From the NCBI GenBank assembly GCA_016213625.1, contig JACQZZ010000091.1, positions 1 through 64,000 of the forward strand: 64,000 nt of DNA. The letters run 5' to 3'. Of the stretch, positions 9,196 to 17,323 are shown one piece after another. A program made the translations under genes and the position numbers. Within the stretch, counting starts at the first letter, position 1; each line of letters begins with the position of its first letter. The stretch comes from Actinomycetota bacterium (GTDB lineage: Bacteria > Actinomycetota > Acidimicrobiia > Acidimicrobiales > Ilumatobacteraceae). The notes under the pieces are model-generated. The model was given only the letters and a program-made list of their open reading frames with translations, had not been told where the DNA came from and did no database searches.

Positions 9196-11457
9196 ATGAA
9201 TCCCTCATCTGCCCGCGCAGGTTCGCGATCGAGGTTCCGCCTCGGTTTCGCTGCGTTCGCCGTCGCAGCCGCTGCGATCGGCGTGTCCACCGCGCCGTCC
9301 GCGGAAGCGGCCACCCCGGTGGTCATCAACCTCGTCACGGTGAACGACTTCCACGGACGTATCGAGCGCAGCGCCCCGTCGGGCGGCATCGCCGCGCTCT
9401 CCACCGCGGTGCAGCAGATTCGTGCGACCAATCCCAACACGGTGTTCGCCGCGGCGGGCGACATGATCGGCGCGTCCACGTTCACGTCGTTCATCGCGCA
9501 GGACGTGCCCACCATCGAGTCGCTCAACGCCGCCGGACTGCAGGTCAGCGCCGTTGGCAACCACGAGTTCGACCAGGGCTACAGCGACCTCGTCAACCGC
9601 GTGCTGCCGCTCGCGAACTGGGAGTACCTCGGTGCGAACGTCGAGACCACTGACGCAGCTCCGGAGCTGCCCGAGTACTGGACGCAGACCTTCGAGGGCA
9701 TCACCATCGGCTTCGTCGGCGCGGTCACCGACGAGCTGCCGTCGCTGGTGAGCCCCGCCGGGATCGCCAACCTCGTCATCGAGACACCGTTGGCCGCCGC
9801 CAACCGTGTCGCGAATCAGCTCAGCGACCTCGACCCCGCCAACGGCGAGGCCGACATCGTGGTGCTCCTCGTGCACGAGGGCGCGGCCACCCCGTCGCTC
9901 GCCTCGGCCACGGATCCCAACTCCCGCTTCGGTCAGCTGGTCAACGGCGCCAACGCGAACATCGACGCCATCGTGTCGGGTCACACACACCTGGCCTACA
10001 ACCACGTCATCAACGGTCGCCCGGTCATCTCCAGCGGCCAGTACGGCGAGAAGTTCAGCAACATGACCATCTCGGTCGACCCGGTGTCCAAGGCGTTCAC
10101 GATGAACAACGTCATCAACGACATGTTCACCATCGTCCCGCCCGTTCCGCCGTCCACCACGCCCACGTCGGTGCCCAACTATGCCGACGACCCGCTGGTG
10201 ACGCCCATCGTCACCGCCGCCGTGGCCAATGCCAAGACCCTCGGCAGCGTGCAGCTCGGCAAGGTGACCGCCGACTTCAACCGTGCTCGCCAGAACCCCA
10301 TCGTCGGACCTCCGGCGAACCCCACGCCCGAGAACCGTGGCGGCGAGAGCACGATCGGCAACTTCGTGGCCGACGTGCAACTGTGGTCCGCGAACCAGGA
10401 GGGCTTCGCCCAGATCGCGTTCATGAACCCGGGCGGCATCCGCGCCAACATCACGCTCGGTACTGATGGCGGCATCGTCACCTACGCCGAGGCAGCAGGC
10501 GTGCAGCCGTTCGCCAACACGCTCATCACCATGGACCTCACGGGTGCGCAGGTGAAGCAGGTGCTCGAGCAGCAGTGGCAGCCCGCCGGTGCGTCGCGTC
10601 CCATCCTGCACCTGGGCATCAACAAGGAACTCAACGTCACCTACGACCCGAACGGGGCCGCAGGGTCGCGTGTCACCGGCATCACCCTCAGCGGCGTGCC
10701 GGTGGATCCCGCGGCCACCTACCGCGTGGTCGTCAACTCGTTCCTCGCGGCCGGCGGCGACAACTTCCTCGAGCTGGCCAACGGCACGAACAAGACCGAC
10801 ACCGGCAAGGTGGACCTGCAGTCGATGGTCGACTGGTTCGCGGCGAACCTCACCGCGACGCCCGACCTCGCCCAGCGTCAGGTGGGCGTGAACACCATCA
10901 CGCCGAACGCGATGGGCGAGCTGCTCACGGTGAACCTGTCGTCGCTGGAGTTCAGCGCCGGTGAGGCGAAGGCCGGCACGGCGTCGGTCACGCTGGCCGG
11001 TGCACCGTTCGGTTCCACCGCACTCGACCCCACCATCGTCGACACCACCGATGAGATCGGTCGCGGCACGGTGGTGGCCGCCGTGCCGCCCACCGTGTAC
11101 GGCTGGCAGCAACTGGGTGTCACCACCGCGCTGGGCACCAATGTGTCGCAGTCGGTGTTCCTGAAGGCACCGAGCAGCGTGCGTGTCGATGCCGACCGCC
11201 GTGCGAAGCGTGGCCAGAAGTACGAACTCGAGGTCGCAGTGCGGTCGCCGATCGCGGTGTCGGGATCCTTCACCGTCGCGGTCGACGGAGTGGTGCTGGG
11301 CACCTTCCCGTGGGCTCCGAAGCGCGACGGCGAGACCAAGGTGAAGGTGCGGCTGCCGCGCACGCTCACCCGTGGCGCACACACCGTGACGGTCGCCTAC
11401 GGCGGCTCGGCCACGGTGCTCAGCTCCGCCACCAGCTACGGCATCACCGTTCGCTGA
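9196..11457 (+). CDS. Secreted bifunctional metallophosphatase/5'-nucleotidase
   Basis: A 753-residue exported protein. Signal peptide (about 1-39, ending SAEA-A), then a calcineurin-like metallophosphatase domain with DFH (51-53), GDM (88-90), GNHE (121-124) and GHTH (about 258), and a UshA-type C-terminal 5'-nucleotidase domain with MNPGGIRANI and NSFLAAGGDNF. The last 80 residues look like an Ig-like repeat domain (VRLPRTLTRGAHTVTVAYGG). Such enzymes dephosphorylate nucleotides outside the membrane to scavenge phosphate and nucleosides. Start supported by AAAGGAGA ten bases upstream. Confidence 0.92.
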   Translation: MNPSSARAGSRSRFRLGFAAFAVAAAAIGVSTAPSAEAATPVVINLVTVNDFHGRIERSAPSGGIAALSTAVQQIRATNPNTVFAAAGDMIGASTFTSFIAQDVPTIESLNAAGLQVSAVGNHEFDQGYSDLVNRVLPLANWEYLGANVETTDAAPELPEYWTQTFEGITIGFVGAVTDELPSLVSPAGIANLVIETPLAAANRVANQLSDLDPANGEADIVVLLVHEGAATPSLASATDPNSRFGQLVNGANANIDAIVSGHTHLAYNHVINGRPVISSGQYGEKFSNMTISVDPVSKAFTMNNVINDMFTIVPPVPPSTTPTSVPNYADDPLVTPIVTAAVANAKTLGSVQLGKVTADFNRARQNPIVGPPANPTPENRGGESTIGNFVADVQLWSANQEGFAQIAFMNPGGIRANITLGTDGGIVTYAEAAGVQPFANTLITMDLTGAQVKQVLEQQWQPAGASRPILHLGINKELNVTYDPNGAAGSRVTGITLSGVPVDPAATYRVVVNSFLAAGGDNFLELANGTNKTDTGKVDLQSMVDWFAANLTATPDLAQRQVGVNTITPNAMGELLTVNLSSLEFSAGEAKAGTASVTLAGAPFGSTALDPTIVDTTDEIGRGTVVAAVPPTVYGWQQLGVTTALGTNVSQSVFLKAPSSVRVDADRRAKRGQKYELEVAVRSPIAVSGSFTVAVDGVVLGTFPWAPKRDGETKVKVRLPRTLTRGAHTVTVAYGGSATVLSSATSYGITVR

Positions 11458-11536
11458 ACCATCACGCACCGTTCCGGTCGGGGGCCATGACCATGGTCCC
11501 TGGCCGGGACGTGTGTCGGTGATCGACGATGAGGGC

Positions 11537-12088
11537 ATGCGATCCGCCTGGTTGTTCGTCCTTGCCGCGCTCGTCGTCGGATGCTCCGACGACCCGAGCT
11601 CGTCGCCCACGTCCGGTGTCGCTGACACTGCGGCCACCGTCGCGTCGGATGCCACGTCCACCACGTCGGCGCCGGCGTTCACCTCGATCGTCCCGGCACC
11701 CGACAGCACGATCGACAACGTGTTCGCCGCTGCCGATGTGGAGACCGTGTGCGAGGAGGCGAACCGCGCGGCGTACGCGCATGCCGAGCAACTCGGCTAC
11801 TGGACCCACCCCCTCACCGCGCCCGAGCAGTTGCAGTACTTCCAGATCCGCGGCGGCACGGTCGACGTGATGGTGGCCTCGCTGGGCACGCTGTCGGGCG
11901 ACCAGGTGGTCGACGTCCCGGCCGCTGTCGACGCGCTCTCTGCGTACAACGACTGGGTCCACGCGCAGGTGGCCACCATCGAGCAGACCGGCGAGACGGT
12001 CTCGGAGGACCACGGAGGCGTGCTCGACACGGCCCGCACCGCGTTGGGTGGCACCGGTGCCTGTGGTGATCTGTTCGACATGAACTGA
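11537..12088 (+). CDS. Putative lipoprotein
   Basis: A 183-residue protein beginning MRSAWLFVLAALVVGCSDD, a lipoprotein signal with the lipobox LVVGC. The Ser/Thr-rich linker is followed by a soluble domain with two Cys residues (about 74 and 178) that could form a disulphide. ATG 11537 is preferred to an in-frame GTG at 11513 because it makes the lipoprotein signal N-terminal. No recognised domain; function unknown. It lies between the nucleotidase and the ROK kinase on the same strand. Confidence 0.7.
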   Translation: MRSAWLFVLAALVVGCSDDPSSSPTSGVADTAATVASDATSTTSAPAFTSIVPAPDSTIDNVFAAADVETVCEEANRAAYAHAEQLGYWTHPLTAPEQLQYFQIRGGTVDVMVASLGTLSGDQVVDVPAAVDALSAYNDWVHAQVATIEQTGETVSEDHGGVLDTARTALGGTGACGDLFDMN

Positions 12089-12124
12089 CCGGCGAGGACG
12101 CACCGCGTGCCTAGCATCGGCGAG

Positions 12125-13144
12125 ATGAGCAACTCCTCGGGCGTCATCGTGGGCATCGACAACGGGGGGACGAAGAACAACGTCACCGTGCTCGATGCCA
12201 GCGGTCGCTTCCTCATCGACCACATGATCGAGGTGCCGAGCAGGGTCACCGAGGGCACCGCGCCGGCCATCGATGCGCTCGAGGCAGCGTTCCTCCACGG
12301 GCTGGAGATCACGGGCGTGGAGCGATCGCGGGTGCGTGCGGTGGGGCTCGACACGCCGGGGCCGGCATCTGCCGACGGCGTGATCTCGTCGAAGGGCGCC
12401 ACCAACTTCGCGCTGCCCGAATGGTGGGGGTTCGATGTGCGCCTCGCGCTCCAGGAGCGACTGCACCTGCCGGTGGTGTACACCAACGACGGCAACGCCG
12501 CGGCGATGTACGCCCACTACGCGCACTTCGGGTTCGCCGCGTCGCACCGGTCGTCGGTGTCGGCCATCGTCGGCACCGGGCTGGGCGGTGGTGTGGTGGA
12601 GAACGGCGAGGTCGTGCGCGGCGCGGCCGGCATGGCCGGCGAGTTGGGCCACGTGCACATCCCAATGGACGGCCTGCTGCAGGAGGGCCAGTCCGCGCCG
12701 CAGTGCAACTGCGGGTTCGTCGGCGACGCCGAGAGCGTGGCCTCACTGACGGGCATCCGCAAGAACCTGTTGCCGTACTGGTTGATCCGCTACCCGTACC
12801 ACGATTTGGCGGCGATGCCCATCGACGAAGCGGCGAAGGCACTGCGCGGGTACGGCGAGCGGGGCGACGAGATGGCGCGGCACGTGTTCGAACAGCAGGC
12901 CATGGCCATCGGCCGGCTGTTCACCATCGCCGCAAACTTCACCGATCCGCACGCGTACTTCCTGGGTGGTGGGGTGGTGGAGGCGGCACCGTCGTTCCGC
13001 GACTGGTTCCTCGACACGGTGCGCGAACACACCCTGCTGCGTGAGGAGCAACGCGAGGTGGCCGAGTTCGCGCTGGTGCCCGACCTCGACATGGCCGGTG
13101 CCCGCGGTGCCGCCGTGGCCGCGCGAAACGCGCACCCGCTGTGA
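12125..13144 (+). CDS. ROK family sugar kinase (glucokinase-like)
   Basis: A 339-residue ROK protein. N-terminal phosphate-binding motif GIDNGGTKNNV (about 10-20), sugar/active-site block TNDGNAAAM, the ROK signature region IVGTGLGGGVV and GELGHVHI, and a Cys-containing zinc-site stretch QCNCGFVGDAESVAS. Family members phosphorylate glucose, N-acetylmannosamine or related sugars, and some act as repressors; no N-terminal helix-turn-helix is present here, which favours a kinase. ATG 12125 is preferred to GTG 12107. Its stop overlaps the start of the DUF2510 gene by four bases. Confidence 0.85.
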   Translation: MSNSSGVIVGIDNGGTKNNVTVLDASGRFLIDHMIEVPSRVTEGTAPAIDALEAAFLHGLEITGVERSRVRAVGLDTPGPASADGVISSKGATNFALPEWWGFDVRLALQERLHLPVVYTNDGNAAAMYAHYAHFGFAASHRSSVSAIVGTGLGGGVVENGEVVRGAAGMAGELGHVHIPMDGLLQEGQSAPQCNCGFVGDAESVASLTGIRKNLLPYWLIRYPYHDLAAMPIDEAAKALRGYGERGDEMARHVFEQQAMAIGRLFTIAANFTDPHAYFLGGGVVEAAPSFRDWFLDTVREHTLLREEQREVAEFALVPDLDMAGARGAAVAARNAHPL

Positions 13145-13815
13145 GCGCGCCGGAACAGGGTTGGTTCGCCGATCCCACCGGCCGCCACCAGATGCGGTAC
13201 TGGAACGGCTCGGCGTGGACACCGCAGGTGAGCGACTTCGGACAGGTGAGCATCGACCAGCCGGTCATGCCGCCGCCGGCCGACCTGCCCATCGCTCATC
13301 CGGTGTCGCCCACCAACGAGCCGCCCATCCCACCGCCGCCGCCCCCTGGCGCGGGTGGTGGCGCCATCCCCATGCCGCCTCCTCCGCCACCGCCGGTCGC
13401 GGCGCCCACCCGTGCACCGCAGGCCGTCGCGTGGGGCACCGTGATCGGTGCGGTGCTGGCGGGGGTGAGCACGCTGCTGGCGTGGTTCGACTTCGGTGGT
13501 GTCATCAGCGTCAACGCGTTCGACGTGCCGTTCGTGTTCCTGTTCGACCGCAACACGTTGTCCGACTCCGCCATCAGCGTGGGGCTGGTCACCGTTTTCG
13601 TGGCTGGGCTCGCGCTGTTGGCCGGGTTCGTGCAGCCGGCCAGGTTGATGGGGCGGATGATGGGCGTGCTGCTGCTGATGATCGGTGCGGCGTTCTGCGT
13701 GCAGCTCATCCAGTTGGCCAACGAGGGCGACATCTCGCTCACCGACCTCGCCGGTTTCGGCCCGGTGGGCGTCATCGTTGGCGGCACGCTCGTGCTGATC
13801 ACCTCCCGCGTGTGA
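13141..13815 (+). CDS. DUF2510 membrane protein with proline-rich linker
   Basis: A 224-residue protein. N-terminal DUF2510 module (1-40: GWFADPTGRHQMRYWNGSAW), a proline-rich linker (about 45-90), then four hydrophobic segments from about residue 98 to the end. DUF2510 is an actinobacterial module found at the N-terminus of many membrane proteins; its binding partner is not known. GTG 13141 overlaps the preceding stop (GTGA), indicating coupling with the ROK kinase gene. Function unknown. Confidence 0.8.
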   Translation: MSAPEQGWFADPTGRHQMRYWNGSAWTPQVSDFGQVSIDQPVMPPPADLPIAHPVSPTNEPPIPPPPPPGAGGGAIPMPPPPPPPVAAPTRAPQAVAWGTVIGAVLAGVSTLLAWFDFGGVISVNAFDVPFVFLFDRNTLSDSAISVGLVTVFVAGLALLAGFVQPARLMGRMMGVLLLMIGAAFCVQLIQLANEGDISLTDLAGFGPVGVIVGGTLVLITSRV

Positions 13816-13828
13816 CACGCTCACCGGC

Positions 13829-15346
13829 ATGGCATACGAGACCGTCACCGGGTACTGCTGGCCCCATTCCATCGCGCCCGGTGGCACCGTGGCGTTGCAC
13901 CTGTCGTCGTCGGGCGCGCGAGTGGTCGACGTCGAGATCTCGCGTGTGGGCGCACGTCGCGAGGTGGTCTGGCACGACTCGGTGCCCGCCGGTGATCACC
14001 CCGTGCCCGCAGAGGCGTGGACCAACGGATGCGACTGGCCCGCGGCGGCCACGGTCACGGCAGGAGCCGACTGGCGGTCGGGGTACTACGAGGTGGTGCT
14101 CACCATCGATGTCGGCGGCAAGACCCGCCGCGATCATGCGTTCTTCGTGCTGCGTCCACCCGCCGATTCGCCGAACCGCATCCTGCTGCAGCTCTCCACC
14201 AACACCTGGTACGCCTACAACGACTTCGGCGGGCTGAACCTCTACACCGGCGCCACCATCTCGTCGCTGCAGCGGCCGATGGCGCGTGGCTACCTGTTCA
14301 AGCCGCCGGGTGCCGGACGGCGAGTCGCCACGGTGCACCCGCCCGACCCCGACATGAACACGCATGTCGGGTACCTGCGCCAGCACAAGCTCTCCGGCTA
14401 CGCGGGTTCGGCGGGCTGGCCCAGCTGGGAGTTGCCGTTCGTGGAATGGGCCGAGCGCGAGGGATTCGCGTTCGACATGTGCCTGAACGCCGACCTCGAG
14501 GACCACCCGTCGCTCGTCGACGGCTACTCGCTGCTGCTGTCGGTGGGCCACGACGAATACTGGTCGGGGCCGATGCGCGACACCGTCGAGGACTTCATCG
14601 CTCGTGGCGGGAACGTGGCGTTCCTGAGCGGCAACACGTCGTTCTGGCAGGTACGCATGGAAGACCGCGACGACCAGGGAGTGGCGACGCGCATGGTCGG
14701 GTACAAGGGGCAGTTCAAGGACGACCCGGTGTACGGCACCGACCGGCAATCCGAGCTCACCAGCATCTGGAGCGACCACCTCATCGGTCGACCGGAGAAC
14801 CACATGACCGGGGTGAGCTTCACCCGCGGTGGCTACCACCGCATCGGCAAGCGACTCACCAACGGTGCCGGTGGCTACACGGTGCACCGGCCCGAGCACT
14901 GGATCTTCGAGGGCACCGGCATCGGGTACGGCGACGTACTCGGCGCCGCGGCCACCATCGTCGGCTACGAGTGCGACGGGTGCGACTTCACCTACCGCGA
15001 CGGGCTGCCCCATCCCACGCACACCGATGGCACGCCGCCCACGTTCGAGATCCTCGGCACGGCGCCGGCCGCGCCGTTCACCCGCACCACCAGTGCGCGC
15101 CCACCGAAGCCCAACGAACCGGCCGAGGACGAGTTCGTCGCCGGCCGCCTGTTCGGCACCCGCGACCCCGAGGCCGTCGCCCGCATCCAGCACGGTCACG
15201 CTGTGTTGGGCAGCTACACCTCGCCCGCCGGCGGCACCGTCGTCACCAGCGGTTGCACCGACTGGGCCCACGGTCTGGCCGAGCGCGACCCCCAGGTCGA
15301 GCAGATCACGAGGAACATCCTCACCCGCCTCAGCGCGCGAACTTGA
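13829..15346 (+). CDS. N,N-dimethylformamidase large-subunit-like (DmfA2-like) protein
   Basis: A 505-residue soluble protein. An N-terminal beta-rich domain (1-110) is followed by the conserved core with NTWYAYNDFGGLNLY, a 'GHDEYWSGPMRDTVEDF' segment and FLSGNTSFWQ, blocks typical of proteins annotated as N,N-dimethylformamidase beta subunit-like, C-terminal. True DMFase is an iron-dependent amidohydrolase of two subunits; no small-subunit gene is adjacent, so the substrate is open. Starts 13 bases after the DUF2510 gene. A long inverted repeat over its stop acts as terminator. Confidence 0.75.
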   Translation: MAYETVTGYCWPHSIAPGGTVALHLSSSGARVVDVEISRVGARREVVWHDSVPAGDHPVPAEAWTNGCDWPAAATVTAGADWRSGYYEVVLTIDVGGKTRRDHAFFVLRPPADSPNRILLQLSTNTWYAYNDFGGLNLYTGATISSLQRPMARGYLFKPPGAGRRVATVHPPDPDMNTHVGYLRQHKLSGYAGSAGWPSWELPFVEWAEREGFAFDMCLNADLEDHPSLVDGYSLLLSVGHDEYWSGPMRDTVEDFIARGGNVAFLSGNTSFWQVRMEDRDDQGVATRMVGYKGQFKDDPVYGTDRQSELTSIWSDHLIGRPENHMTGVSFTRGGYHRIGKRLTNGAGGYTVHRPEHWIFEGTGIGYGDVLGAAATIVGYECDGCDFTYRDGLPHPTHTDGTPPTFEILGTAPAAPFTRTTSARPPKPNEPAEDEFVAGRLFGTRDPEAVARIQHGHAVLGSYTSPAGGTVVTSGCTDWAHGLAERDPQVEQITRNILTRLSART

Positions 15347-15373
15347 GTTCCGACGTAGGAACGCAAGTTCGCG
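15336..15373. terminator. Bidirectional hairpin terminator
   Basis: CGCGAACTTG-A-GTTCC pairs with GGAAC-G-CAAGTTCGCG around a 6-base loop: 15 base pairs with one mismatch. It overlaps the stop codon of the DmfA2-like gene and lies just before the end of the convergent gene, the expected place for a shared terminator. No T tract follows. Confidence 0.7.
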
Positions 15374-15380
15374 TGAGGGG

Positions 15381-16034
15381 TCAGTCGCGGTCTTGCCAGG
15401 TGCAGACGCAGATCTCGTTGCCGTCGGCGTCGGCGAGGACCCACCAGCTGCGCGCGAATTCGGCCGACACGAGCGTGCCGCCGGCCGCCAGCGCCGCCGC
15501 GACTCGCGCGTCCGCTTCGTCGTGCGACACGCTGATGTCGAAGTGGATGCGGTTGCGCTGGGGGCGCGGCTCGGTCATCTCCTGGAACCAGATGCCGGGT
15601 CCATGGCCGAGCGGATCGACGAGGGAGCCGTTGCGCTCCCGGTAGCCCATCACCGCGGCCCAGAACGGGCGAATGGCGTCGGCGTCCATGGTGTCGATGG
15701 CCAGCTCCAGCACCTGCGGCGTGCGCGGTTCGCTGGTGGCGCCCGCCTGCTGGGCGACCACCGAGATGGTGCGCGCCACTTCCACATCGACGTCGCTCAG
15801 CCCGTGGATGGCGTGCGTGGTGAGCGTCACCCGCACGCGGTCGGGGTAGCGGACGGCGAGATCCGGGTGGTGGTCGGAGGCCTCGGCCACCTCGGCGATG
15901 GCGGCCACCAGACCGGCCGCGGCGGGGAAGGAGCCGGTGCGGAACTCGGCGTGGATGGCGCCGAGCACGAACCGCCAGTCCTCGAGACCGTCGATGGTGG
16001 CGAACTCGGTGGCGGTCAAGGGTGTGTAACGCAT
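15381..16034 (-). CDS. Pterin-4a-carbinolamine dehydratase/VOC-domain fusion
   Basis: A 217-residue two-domain protein. Residues 1-95 form a PCD/DCoH-like domain (LTATEFATIDGLEDWRFV, then HHPDLAVRYPDRVRVTLTTH with the catalytic His pair). Residues 105-217 form a VOC/glyoxalase-like domain (QVLELAIDTMDADAIRPFWA, then IHFDISVSHDEADARVAAAL). PCD dehydrates 4a-hydroxytetrahydropterins; the VOC half lacks a fully obvious metal triad. Such fusions are seen in Actinobacteria, but no pterin-dependent hydroxylase is nearby and the physiological substrate is not clear. Converges on the DmfA2-like gene. Confidence 0.8.
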   Translation of the reverse strand: MRYTPLTATEFATIDGLEDWRFVLGAIHAEFRTGSFPAAAGLVAAIAEVAEASDHHPDLAVRYPDRVRVTLTTHAIHGLSDVDVEVARTISVVAQQAGATSEPRTPQVLELAIDTMDADAIRPFWAAVMGYRERNGSLVDPLGHGPGIWFQEMTEPRPQRNRIHFDISVSHDEADARVAAALAAGGTLVSAEFARSWWVLADADGNEICVCTWQDRD

Positions 16035-16046
16035 GCCCTCAGTGAA

Positions 16047-16652
16047 TCACCTGGGGACCACATCGATCACCCGGTCGGCCGCGCTGATGACCGCGGCATC
16101 GTGCGTGGCCACCAGGATGCCGGAGCCCTCGGCGGCCGATGCTCGCAGCGCCTGTACGACGGTGCCGGTGTGCACGTCGTCCTGGAAGCTCGTCGGCTCG
16201 TCGGCCAGAATGATCGCAGGCGCGGCAGCGATGGCCCTTGCGACCGCGACCCGTTGTTGTTGCCCCATGGAGATCTCGGCGATGGTGCGCTGGGCGAGGT
16301 CGTCCACGTCGAGCAGTTCGAGCACCGCGCGGATTTCGGCCGGCGTGCGGTGTGGTGCGCTGTCGGTGACGTTCTCGCCCACTGACAGCTCGATGGCCAA
16401 CGCCAACACCTGCGGCACGAGCGCGATCGATGTCCACGGGGTGTCGAGTGCGGGCGCTCGGTCGTTCACCGCGACGGTGCCGCTCTGGGTGTCGCACAGT
16501 CCGGCCAACAGCGCGAGCAGTGTGGACTTGCCACTACCCGATCGGCCGCGCACCACCACCAACTCGCCGGCCCCGACGGTGACGTCGATGGGATGCAGCC
16601 CGATGGCACCGTCCCACAGGTGCGACACGCCGCGTGCGTCGATACGGATCAT
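16047..16652 (-). CDS. ABC transporter ATP-binding protein
   Basis: A 201-residue nucleotide-binding domain. Walker [12 protein letters not shown] (about 36-46), a degenerate signature ISMGQQQRVAVARA in place of LSGGQ, Walker B AIILADEPTS and the switch His in VATHD. Shorter than most LolD-type ATPases. It is the last of three coupled genes; its ATG overlaps the stop of the second ATPase gene. The permease encoded upstream has FtsX topology, so this is an exporter or a mechanotransmission-type complex rather than an importer. Substrate unknown. Confidence 0.88.
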   Translation of the reverse strand: MIRIDARGVSHLWDGAIGLHPIDVTVGAGELVVVRGRSGSGKSTLLALLAGLCDTQSGTVAVNDRAPALDTPWTSIALVPQVLALAIELSVGENVTDSAPHRTPAEIRAVLELLDVDDLAQRTIAEISMGQQQRVAVARAIAAAPAIILADEPTSFQDDVHTGTVVQALRASAAEGSGILVATHDAAVISAADRVIDVVPR

Positions 16653-17323
16653 TCCACCCTCCGTCCGTGGTCGAGGCGGACGACCTGATGGCAGGCGTCC
16701 ATCACCGCCGGGTCGTGCGTGGCGACGACGATGGTGGCGCCGAACGACACCGCCCGCACCAGCGCGTCGATCACGTGGCCGGCGCTCACGTCGTCGAGCG
16801 CGCCGGTGGGCTCATCCGCCAGCACCAGCGGCGTGCCACCCACCAGTGCACAGGCCAAGGCCAGGCGCTGCTGCTCTCCGCCGCTCATCGTGCCGGCCAT
16901 CCGGTCGACGAAGTCGCCGATGTCCACGTCGTCGATCACCCGTTGCACCCACGAGGCCATGCCGCCGCGCTGCCGCATCGCCACCCGCAGGTTGTGGACG
17001 CCGGTGCGGCGAACAAGCAGGTTGTCGGACGGCTGGGGCAGCACCGTGGCCACCTGGGTACGGCGGATGGACCTGCGGGCGCGCCGCCCGAGCGCGGTGA
17101 TGTCGCGGTCGCCGATGGTCACCGTGCCGGTGGTGGGCCGGTCGAGCGCGCCGAGCTCGGCGAGCAGCGTGGACTTGCCCGAGCCGCTGGGTCCGGCGAT
17201 GGCCAGCAGACGACCCCGAGGTACGTCGGCCGTCACCTCGTCGAGCGCGAGGACACGCTCGCCACGCACTTCGAACAGCCGACTGACGCGGTCGACCCTG
17301 GCGACAACGGCGTGGTCGTTCAT
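16649..17323 (-). CDS. ABC transporter ATP-binding protein (LolD/MacB type)
   Basis: A 224-residue ATPase with Walker [12 protein letters not shown], canonical signature MSGGEQQRLALACA, Walker [14 protein letters not shown] and VATHD. The LADEPTGALD wording is typical of MacB/LolD-type ATPases that pair with FtsX-like permeases. Start ATG 17323 overlaps the permease stop by four bases and its own stop overlaps the next ATPase start. Together with its partner it could make an asymmetric ATPase pair. Substrate unknown. Confidence 0.9.
   Translation of the reverse strand: MNDHAVVARVDRVSRLFEVRGERVLALDEVTADVPRGRLLAIAGPSGSGKSTLLAELGALDRPTTGTVTIGDRDITALGRRARRSIRRTQVATVLPQPSDNLLVRRTGVHNLRVAMRQRGGMASWVQRVIDDVDIGDFVDRMAGTMSGGEQQRLALACALVGGTPLVLADEPTGALDDVSAGHVIDALVRAVSFGATIVVATHDPAVMDACHQVVRLDHGRRVE

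Noticed and set aside
9205-11718. Long open frame on the minus strand opposite the 5'-nucleotidase
   Set aside because: It mirrors the codon periodicity of the plus-strand gene, is rich in Arg/His/Gly/Val without motifs, and has no ribosome site; a GC-rich shadow.
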